Positions 8,346-16,000 of a stretch of DNA of 37,461 nucleotides are shown here, piece after piece. A model generated the notes under the pieces. That model was given only the letters and a program-made list of their open reading frames with translations. It made no database searches and had not been told where the DNA came from. The stretch is from HGM04593 sp045647885 (GTDB lineage: Bacteria; Bacteroidota; Bacteroidia; Bacteroidales; Bacteroidaceae), in contig JAZRMX010000020.1 in assembly GCA_045647885.1 (NCBI GenBank), forward strand, positions 1 through 37,461, in the 5' to 3' direction. Position 1 is the first letter of the stretch; each line of letters starts with the position of its first letter. The translations under genes were made by a program, and so were the position numbers.

Positions 8346-9466
8346 AGCACACCCTTACTGCTTGGAAGTTCATAACTGAAAGGCTCGCGTTTAACCGCCA
8401 TACGCAACGCACGCGCAAAAGCCTTGAAAATACCCTCGGCAATGTGGTGGTTATTCTCACCCTTTGCCGATATATGCAAATTACAATTCATAGCCGCCGC
8501 AAGAGCCTTGAAGAAGTGGCTGAACATCTCGGTGGGAACATCACCCACATACTCGCGGGTAAATACCACATCCCAACAGAAATCTATGCGACCACCAAAA
8601 TCAACAAGCACCATCGCACGGCTCTCGTCCATAGGCAACACAAAGCCGTAACGGCCTATGCCACGTTTGTTGCCGAGTGCTTTAACTATTGCATTGCCAA
8701 GCACAATGGCAATATCCTCCATTGTGTGATGCTCATCGACCTGAAGGTCGCCCACAGCCTTCACCGACAGTGAAACACCGGCGTGGTGAACAATTTGGTC
8801 GAGCATATGGTCAAGGAATTTAAGCCCTGTGTCAATACCCGAAGCACCCTTGCCGTCGAGGTCAATGGTAACACTTATATCGGTCTCTTTTGTCTTGCGC
8901 TCTATGGTTACACGGCGCTCCTCGCAACGCAGGAACTCGGCAATTTCAGCCCAGCTATCGGTAGCAAGCACACACACATCGGCATAAGGCAAGGCGCGCA
9001 TCTCCTCCACGCGAGCTTTGTCGGCAGTGTAAAGAATAGCCTTTGCACCAAGATTCTTTGCAAGTTCCACGTCGGTCAAGCGGTCACCAATCACAAAACA
9101 AGCCGCGAGGTCATACTCGCCCGACATATACTTGCCGAACATTCCTGTACCGGGCTTGCGGGTAGGTTGGTTATCACTTTTATATGTTACATCTATAAGC
9201 TGGTCGTCGAAGGTTATTCCCTCACCCTCGAGCACCTGCAACATCTTATTATGTACTATATCGAACTGCTCCTGTGGATAAGAGGGGGTGCCAAGACCAT
9301 CCTGGTTGCTCGCAATCACAAGCTCAAAATCCATTTCGGCAATTCTGCCCAGAGCACCAATTACACCGCGCTCAAACACCAACTGCTCAAGAGTATCCAC
9401 CTGCTCTGTCACAGGCGGTTCCCAGATAATTGTTCCGTCGCGGTCTATAAATATCGCTTTTTTCAT
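8342..9466 (-). CDS. hisB: Bifunctional histidinol-phosphatase / imidazoleglycerol-phosphate dehydratase
   Basis: A 374-residue fusion enzyme for steps 6 and 8 of the pathway. Residues about 1-165 form a HAD-type phosphatase with the nucleophile motif IDRDGT (D8, D10) and a late acidic motif VIGDRLTD. Residues about 180-374 form the Mn-dependent dehydratase with the metal-binding HH pairs (LDQIVHHAG, VDEHHTMED and ENNHHIAEG). The fused form is shared with enterobacteria and many Bacteroidetes. It overlaps hisH by 4 bases and follows hisC by 2 bases. Confidence 0.97.
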   Translation of the reverse strand: MKKAIFIDRDGTIIWEPPVTEQVDTLEQLVFERGVIGALGRIAEMDFELVIASNQDGLGTPSYPQEQFDIVHNKMLQVLEGEGITFDDQLIDVTYKSDNQPTRKPGTGMFGKYMSGEYDLAACFVIGDRLTDVELAKNLGAKAILYTADKARVEEMRALPYADVCVLATDSWAEIAEFLRCEERRVTIERKTKETDISVTIDLDGKGASGIDTGLKFLDHMLDQIVHHAGVSLSVKAVGDLQVDEHHTMEDIAIVLGNAIVKALGNKRGIGRYGFVLPMDESRAMVLVDFGGRIDFCWDVVFTREYVGDVPTEMFSHFFKALAAAMNCNLHISAKGENNHHIAEGIFKAFARALRMAVKREPFSYELPSSKGVL

Positions 9467-9468
9467 AG

Positions 9469-10503
9469 TTATTTCCAGTTTTCAACAACCGCAAGCATAC
9501 GGTCGTTCTCCTCGGGCGTGCCGATGGTTATTCTCAAACACTCGTCGCAACCCTTTACCTTTGAACGGTCGCGCACAATCACCTGCTCGGCAATCAGTGC
9601 ATCGTAAAGGGCACGCGCGCTGCTCACCTGCACCAACAGGAAGTTCGCGTCGGAGGGGTAAACCCTCTTAACGCAAGCACATTTTTTAAGAGCCTCGGCA
9701 GCACGCTCACGCTCGCTTATAATTGTCTTTATCTCACTCTCAACATCACGGGCAAGCAGCTCCTTTGCACGCTCCATACCCGCAAGGTTTATGTTATAGG
9801 GATATTTCACGTTGGCAAAAAGTGCCATAACCTCCTCGGCAGCAAAAGCAAGTCCCAGGCGCAAGCCGGCAAGGCCGTAAGCCTTTGAGAGAGTTTGCAG
9901 AACAATGAGGTTAGGATACTCGCCAAGCAAGGTTGTGAGGCTCGGCTGCGAAGCAAAATCTATATAAGCCTCGTCCACCACCAACATCCCCTTGAAGCCG
10001 TCGAGCAGGCGACGCATCTCATCGATTGAGAAAATATTTCCCGAGGGATTGTTGGGTGAGCAGACAAACATAAGTTTAGTATGCTCATCACACGCTGCCA
10101 ACAACGCATCCACGGGCAAAGAGAAATCCTCGCCCAGCTGCACCTCGCGCACCTCAACATCGTTAATGTCGGCCGACACGCGATACATACCATAGCTGGG
10201 AGCTATCGCCACCACGTTGTCAATGCGCGGCTCACAGAAAATACGAAAACAGAGGTCGATAGCCTCGTCGCTACCGTTACCAATGAACATCTGCTCCACA
10301 CGCACACCTTTCTTGGGCGCAATGATAGCCTTGAGTTCTGCCTGACGAGGGTCGGGATAACGGTTATAACCATTCTGGAAGGGATTCTCGTTGGCATCCA
10401 AGAAAACGCCCAAAGCCCCCTTATATTCGTCGCGTGCAGTGGAGTAAGGCGCAAGAGCCTTTATGTTACCACGCACAAGCTGTAAAACATCCTGTATATT
10501 CAT
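9469..10503 (-). CDS. hisC: Histidinol-phosphate aminotransferase
   Basis: A PLP-dependent class I/II aminotransferase of 344 residues converting imidazole acetol phosphate and glutamate to histidinol phosphate. Visible motifs are FLDANENPF near the N-terminus, CSPNNPSGN, the aspartate motif VVDEAYIDF and the PLP-lysine motif LSKAYGLAGLRLG. The frame is open to 10602, but that part overlaps hisD; ATG at 10503 (MNIQDVLQLVRGNI), 4 bases after the hisD stop, gives the normal family length. Confidence 0.96.
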   Translation of the reverse strand: MNIQDVLQLVRGNIKALAPYSTARDEYKGALGVFLDANENPFQNGYNRYPDPRQAELKAIIAPKKGVRVEQMFIGNGSDEAIDLCFRIFCEPRIDNVVAIAPSYGMYRVSADINDVEVREVQLGEDFSLPVDALLAACDEHTKLMFVCSPNNPSGNIFSIDEMRRLLDGFKGMLVVDEAYIDFASQPSLTTLLGEYPNLIVLQTLSKAYGLAGLRLGLAFAAEEVMALFANVKYPYNINLAGMERAKELLARDVESEIKTIISERERAAEALKKCACVKRVYPSDANFLLVQVSSARALYDALIAEQVIVRDRSKVKGCDECLRITIGTPEENDRMLAVVENWK

Positions 10504-10507
10504 TTTA

Positions 10508-11791
10508 TCAAATTTTCTTCCCCATACGCAAGAGAGCCGCATTAGCGTGAGCATCGAGTCCCTCGGCCTTTGCCATCGCAACGATGGTGCCTCCAAGAGC
10601 ATCTATACCCTCTTTTGTAAGTTCCTGATAAGTAATCTTGCGCACAAAACTGTCGAGATTCACACCGCTGCACGAACGCGCCCAGCCACTTGTGGGCAAA
10701 GTGTGGTTAGTACCCGAAGCATAATCTCCGGCACTCTCGGGCGAGTAGTTACCAATGAACACACTACCCGATGCTGTAATCTCGGCAGCAACCTCCCAAG
10801 GGTTATTCATAGAAATTATCAAGTGTTCGGGAGCGTAAGCATTCACAAAAGCCACCTGCTCCTCCTTCGCGGGAAGCACAATCACGCGGCTGTTCTCGAG
10901 AGCCTTCGCTGCGAACTCCTTGCGCGGCAACTTTTCGAGCTGTGCTGCAACCTCGGCATCCACAGCGTCGGCAATAGCCTCGCTGCTGCACACGAGCAAC
11001 GCCTGTGAATCCACGCCGTGCTCGGCCTGTGAGAGAAGGTCGCTTGCCACAAAAGCAGCGTCGGCACTCTCGTCGGCCATCACAAGCACCTCCGAGGGGC
11101 CTGCAGGCATATCTATCGACACGCGGTTTGTCACGCGCTCCTTCGCTTTTGTCACATAACGGTTACCGGGGCCGAAGATTTTATCCACCGCAGGGATACT
11201 CTCCGTGCCATAAGCCATAGCAGCTACCGCCTGCGCGCCACCCACCTTGAATATGCGGTCTACACCACACACCATAGCAGCCGACAACACTGCCGGAGCA
11301 ACCTTACCCTGCTTGTTCATTGGCGTGCAAAGGATAATCTCCTTGCAGCCGGCAACCTTTGCAGGAATGGCAAGCATAAGCACTGTAGAGAAAAGCGGCG
11401 CAGTTCCGCTGGGAACGTAAAGACCAACTTTTTGAATGGGCACGGCACGCTGCACGCACTTCACGCCCGGCGAGGTTATTACCTCAATATCCTCAAAACG
11501 TTGCGCCATATGGAAACGGGTAATATTACGCGCAGCCTCGGCTATCGCATTTTTCAGTTCCTGCGGCACAATCTCAAAAGCCTCGCGCTTCTCCTCGTCG
11601 CTCACCTCTATGGCATTGAGAGCAACACCGTCAATCTCCTGTGCAAGCTCACGCAGAGCCTTGTCACCGTCGCGGCGCACCCTTTCTATAATAGCATCCA
11701 CGCGACCGGCAATAACAGCATCGTCGGCAACCATACGCTCGCACAACGCCGCCCACTCGCCTCTCGCGGGATTTATATATCTTGCAATCAT
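10508..11791 (-). CDS. hisD: Histidinol dehydrogenase
   Basis: A Zn- and NAD-dependent enzyme catalysing the last two oxidations to histidine. Motifs include YVPSGTAPLFSTVLMLA, GPGNRYVTKAK, AGPSEVLVMAD, the catalytic and metal region SQAEHGVDSQ and YAPEHLI. ATG at 11791 (MIARYINPARGEW) gives 427 residues; an in-frame GTG at 11800, 2 bases after hisG, is an equally possible start adding three residues. Confidence 0.95.
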   Translation of the reverse strand: MIARYINPARGEWAALCERMVADDAVIAGRVDAIIERVRRDGDKALRELAQEIDGVALNAIEVSDEEKREAFEIVPQELKNAIAEAARNITRFHMAQRFEDIEVITSPGVKCVQRAVPIQKVGLYVPSGTAPLFSTVLMLAIPAKVAGCKEIILCTPMNKQGKVAPAVLSAAMVCGVDRIFKVGGAQAVAAMAYGTESIPAVDKIFGPGNRYVTKAKERVTNRVSIDMPAGPSEVLVMADESADAAFVASDLLSQAEHGVDSQALLVCSSEAIADAVDAEVAAQLEKLPRKEFAAKALENSRVIVLPAKEEQVAFVNAYAPEHLIISMNNPWEVAAEITASGSVFIGNYSPESAGDYASGTNHTLPTSGWARSCSGVNLDSFVRKITYQELTKEGIDALGGTIVAMAKAEGLDAHANAALLRMGKKI

Positions 11792-11802
11792 AATGCTCAC
11801 TA

Positions 11803-12654
11803 TTACAATACAATTTTCTCGAGCGCGAGTACCAGAATATCCTCTGCGCCGATAGCTTTCAGTTTCTCAATAACATCCCACAACTGTTTCTCATCGACCA
11901 CAGTCTGCAATGAGCACCAACCCTCCTGTGCAAGAGGAATAACTGTCGGGCTACGCATTGCAGGGAGAATCTTAACAGCCTCCTCGAGCGACGATTTTGG
12001 GATGTTAAGCAAAAGATACTTCTTGCCGGCACCCTTGAGAACCGAATCGAAGCGCGACATCAACTGGCGCGCAATAGCCATCTTCTCCTCTGAAAGACCG
12101 GGAGTACCAATGAGCACAGCCTCGGACTGGAGCACCTGCTCCACCTCCACAAGACCGTTGGTGATGAGAGTACCACCCGACGACACGATATCAAAGATAG
12201 CGTCGGCAAGACCTGCTGCAGGAGCAATCTCCACCGAACCGGTTATAGTGTGAATCTCGGCTTTAATGCCATTCTCCTCGAAGAACTTTGAAAGCACGTT
12301 GGGATACGATGTAGCTATGCGCTTGCCGTTAAAATAGCTTAATCCCTCGTACTTGTCGGCCTTGGGCACAGCAAGCGAGATGCGGCAACCGCCAAAACCA
12401 AGCTTCTGCAAAATATCAACCTCGTAGCCACGCTCGGCAACCTCGTTGTAACCAACAAAGCCCAAGTCGGCAGCACCCATCGACACAGTCTGCGGTATAT
12501 CGTCGTCGCGCAGGAAAAGCACCTCCACGGGGAAATCCGACGCACGCATCAAAAATTTTCTTTTCTCCTCCTTAATTGTCACGCCGGCATCGCGCAACAA
12601 CTGCATACTCTGTTCATTCAAGCGACCTTTTGTCTGTACTGCAATTCTTAACAT
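11803..12654 (-). CDS. hisG: ATP phosphoribosyltransferase, long form
   Basis: The first committed enzyme of histidine synthesis, 283 residues. The length and C-terminal extension (about 210-283) indicate the long HisG form with an ACT-like regulatory domain, which is feedback-inhibited by histidine in known members and needs no HisZ. Motifs include MLRIAVQTKGRLNEQS, ADLGFVGYNEV and the PRPP-binding region DIVSSGGTLITNGL. It is the first structural gene, 22 bases after the attenuator T-run. Confidence 0.97.
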   Translation of the reverse strand: MLRIAVQTKGRLNEQSMQLLRDAGVTIKEEKRKFLMRASDFPVEVLFLRDDDIPQTVSMGAADLGFVGYNEVAERGYEVDILQKLGFGGCRISLAVPKADKYEGLSYFNGKRIATSYPNVLSKFFEENGIKAEIHTITGSVEIAPAAGLADAIFDIVSSGGTLITNGLVEVEQVLQSEAVLIGTPGLSEEKMAIARQLMSRFDSVLKGAGKKYLLLNIPKSSLEEAVKILPAMRSPTVIPLAQEGWCSLQTVVDEKQLWDVIEKLKAIGAEDILVLALEKIVL

Positions 12655-12675
12655 ATCTTTTTTCTATTTTTATTT

Positions 12676-12714
12676 TCAAAAACAAAAAGAGCCCACCGTA
12701 ATGCAGGTAAGCTC
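12676..12714 (-). terminator. Attenuator terminator of the his operon
   Basis: On the minus strand GAGCTTACC (12714-12706) pairs with GGTGGGCTC (12697-12689), allowing two G-U pairs, around an 8-base loop. It is followed by TTTTTGTTTTTG. It stands between the leader peptide and hisG, so read-through decides operon expression. The 5' arm can instead pair with the end of the leader ORF. Confidence 0.85.
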
Positions 12715-12755
12715 TCTATTTCGCTGTTCACTCATATACACGCCCCACTTACCCG
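12706..12755 (-). promoter_or_regulatory. Antiterminator pairing of the his attenuator
   Basis: The last sense codon and stop region of the leader ORF carries GGGTAAGT, which can pair over 8 bp (two wobbles at the ends) with the 5' arm of the terminator (CTTACC core at 12711-12706). Pairing here excludes the terminator. A ribosome stalled on the His codons upstream would leave this pairing free; a ribosome reaching the stop codon would cover it. This is an inference from base pairing. Confidence 0.7.
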
Positions 12756-12808
12756 GCTCTTTTTAGAGAAAGGAAATGATGTTGGTGATGTACGTTCTGT
12801 GTAAACAT
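12749..12808 (-). CDS. hisL: Histidine operon leader peptide
   Basis: A 19-codon ORF on the minus strand encodes MFTQNVHHQHHFLSLKRAG. Four of five consecutive codons are His (CAT CAC CAA CAT CAT), with the interrupting CAA only one base from a His codon. It ends with TAA embedded in the antiterminator sequence, 34 bases before the terminator stem and about 95 bases before hisG. The His-rich run, the size and the hairpins match the classical ribosome-mediated his attenuation arrangement. Confidence 0.88.
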   Translation of the reverse strand: MFTQNVHHQHHFLSLKRAG

Positions 12809-12885
12809 TGCTTATCTCTCTATCAAATTATTAACTGCAAAGGCACATAATTCACATTTTGCAAGCATTTGCGCCTCAACGGGTG

Positions 12886-12917
12886 CGAAGATAATAAAAT
12901 TTATTGTATAACGTAAA
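12886..12917 (-). promoter_or_regulatory. Candidate promoter of the his operon
   Basis: The minus strand has TATCTTCG (12893-12886), a near match to the Bacteroides -7 element TAnnTTTG, with TTTA 20 bases upstream (a TTTTG lies 24 upstream). The same octamer stands before the nitroreductase and tandem sensor genes. Transcription would start about 70 bases before the leader peptide. Confidence 0.4.
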
Positions 12918-13023
12918 CAAAAGCCTTTTTTTTTAACTCCAAGATGCAAAAAAAGCAAGCAAACAGCACTTTTAACATTCTTTAACTAAACGGGGGGTAA
13001 TTACAATACTTATGATTACATTT

Positions 13024-13053
13024 GTTAAATTTTTTAAGTCAATACCAATGTAA
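13024..13053 (+). promoter_or_regulatory. Weak candidate promoter of the BspA-like gene
   Basis: A TTTG and, 18 bases later, TACCAATG resemble a degenerate -33/-7 pair about 30 bases before the ATG at 13079. The match is poor; the rest of 12918-13078 is A/T-rich with nothing recognisable. Confidence 0.25.
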
Positions 13054-13078
13054 AAACGTACAATAAATAAATTCAATT

Positions 13079-16000
13079 ATGAGAAAAACTTACCTAAAAA
13101 CCCTGCTCGCAGCCCTTTTGTTACTGTGTAGCACCATTGCCACCGCCCACGACTTTGAGGTCGATGGCATTTTCTACAACATTCTGTCGAGTACCGACAA
13201 AACCGTAGCTGTAACCTACAAAGGCAACTCTTGTTTCGAGTATTCCAACGAATATAACGGTGCGGTAACCATCCCTGCAAGTATTACTTACAATAGTACA
13301 ACTTACAGCGTAACTACTATTGGAGTTGACGCGTTCAATGGGTGTCGCAGCCTCACAAGCGTAACAATACCTAACAGTGTAACAACTATTGGAAACCACG
13401 CGTTCAGCGGTTGCAACGGATTTAAAAGCTTAACAATTCCCAATAGCGTAACAACTATTGGAAACTACGCGTTCAGCTATTGCAACGGACTTAAAAGCTT
13501 AACAATTCCTAACAGCGTAACAACTATTGGAGATAACGCGTTCTATCAATGCAACGGACTTACAAACATAACAATACCCAATAGCGTAACAACTATTGGA
13601 AACGAAGCGTTCAGCGGTTGCACCTACCTTACAAGCATAACAATCCCTAATAGCGTAACAACTATTGGAGATAACGCGTTCAGCTATTGCTACAGCCTTG
13701 CAAGCATTAAAACAGAAAGTGGCAATACAAAATACGATAGCCGAGAAAATTGCAATGCAATTATAGAAACGGAAACAAATACGCTTATTGCCGGTTGTAG
13801 AAATACAGTAATTCCCAACAGCGTAACAACTATTGGAAACTACGCGTTCAGCGGTTGTATAAACCTTGCAAGCATCACTATCCCGGGCAGCGTAACAACG
13901 ATTGGAAACTACGCGTTCAGCGGTTGCACAGAGCTCACAAGCATAACAATACCTAACAGCGTAACTACTATTGGAGATGGCGCGTTCAGCAGTTGCGGCA
14001 GCCTTGAAAGCATTAAAACAGAAAGTGGCAATACAAAATACGATAGCCGAGAAAATTGCAATGCAATTATAGAAACAGAAACAAATACGCTTATTGCCAG
14101 TTGTAATAATACAATAATTCCTAACAGCGTAACATCTATCGGAAACAACGCGTTCAGCGGTAGCAGACTTACAAGCATCACTATCCCTAACAGCGTAACA
14201 ACGATTGGAAACAACGCGTTCAGCAGTAGCAGACTTACAAGCATCACTATCCCTAACAGCGTAACAACGATTGGAGAAAGCGCGTTTGAGCGTTGCATTA
14301 GCATTAAAGAGGTACATATTACAGACCTTGCAGCGTGGTACAATATAGACTTTGGAAACGAATACTCTTCTCCTTTATATGCTACCAATACATCCAAGCT
14401 ATACCTCAACGGAGAAGCTATCACCAACATTGTAATCCCCGATGGTGTTACAGAGCTAATGCCTTATGCGTTCAGCGGTAGCGGCCTTACAAGCATCACT
14501 ATCCCTAACAGCGTAACAACGATTGGAAACTATGCGTTCAGCGGTTGCACAGAGCTCACAAGCATAACTATTCCCAGCAGCGTAACAACGATTGGAGAAG
14601 GCGCATTCAAAGGATGCACAAACCTTAAAGAGGTATATATTACAGACCTTGCAGCGTGGTGCAACATAGACTTTGCAAACGAATACTCTTGCCCTTTCTC
14701 TGCTACCACATACAACGATATCAATAATACAACCAATCTATACCTCAACGGAAAAGCAATCAACAACATTGTAATCCCCGATGGGGTTACAGAGCTAAAG
14801 TCTTATGTATTCGGTGGCAACACAACACTGACAAGTGTTACAATACCTAACAGTGTAACAAGCATAGGGCACGATGCGTTCAGCCGTTGCATTAGCCTCA
14901 TAAGCGTAACCATACCCAACAGCGTAACAACATTAGGAGTTGGTGCATTCTATAATTGCTCCAACCTTGAAAGTATAACCATAGGTAACGGAGTAACAAG
15001 CATAAGATACGACGCTTTTCTTTATTGCAATAAACTTAACGAGGTTCACATTACAGACATTGCAGCGTGGTGTAATATAGATTTTGAATTAAACTCAAAA
15101 CTTTCTTATGCATATTGCTACTCCAACCCGTTGTGTTATGCAAGTAACCTTTATTTGAATGGCGAGAAAGTAACAGACCTTGTTATACCCGAAGGGGTTA
15201 CTATAATCAAAGACTACGCATTCAACCATTACTGGGTACTTAAAAGCGTAACAATACCTAACAGCGTAACAACGATTGGAAGCAGCGCGTTCAGCATTTG
15301 CAGCGGCCTAACAAGCATCACTATCCCGAGCAGCGTAACAACGATTGGAAACAACGCGTTCTACTATTGCAACGGCCTTGAAAGCATTAAAACAGAAAGT
15401 GGCAATACAAAATACGATAGCCGAGAAAATTGCAATGCAATTATAGAAACGGAAACAAATACGCTTATTGTCGGTTGTAAAAATACAGAAATTCCTAACA
15501 GCGTAACAACGATTGGAAACAACGCGTTCAGCAATTGCAGCGGCCTAACAAGCATCACTATCCCAGGCAGCGTAACAACGATTGGAGAAAACGCGTTCAA
15601 CAATTGCTACAGACTTGAAAGTATAACCATCGGTAACGGCGTAACATCTATTGGAGAAAATGCATTCGAGGATTGTGAAAAGCTTAAAGAGGTACATATT
15701 ACAGACCTTGCAGCCTGGGGTAATATTGACTTCTACGATTACAAAGCGAACCCGTTGTATTATGCAAAGAACCTATACTTAAACGGGAATTTAGTAACAA
15801 GCCTTGTTATACCCAACGATGTTACAGAAATAAAGGCTTATGCATTCTATAACTGTACAGGGCTCACCAATGTTACAATACCGACAAGCATTACAAGCAT
15901 AGGAAACGAAGCCTTTTTGGGTTGTTACAACCTTAAAAACGTATACAACTTCTCAACATTGAATATAATAAAAGGCACAGCCTCTCACGGCAGTGTAGCT

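Noticed and set aside
13499..14317. 272-codon open frame on the minus strand
   Set aside because: It is the antisense shadow of the leucine-rich repeats; its apparent repeats simply reflect those of the real gene.
13300..15700. Periodic repeats that could suggest a CRISPR array
   Set aside because: The period is about 69 bases and keeps the reading frame of one protein. The units are diverged coding repeats with no unique spacers.
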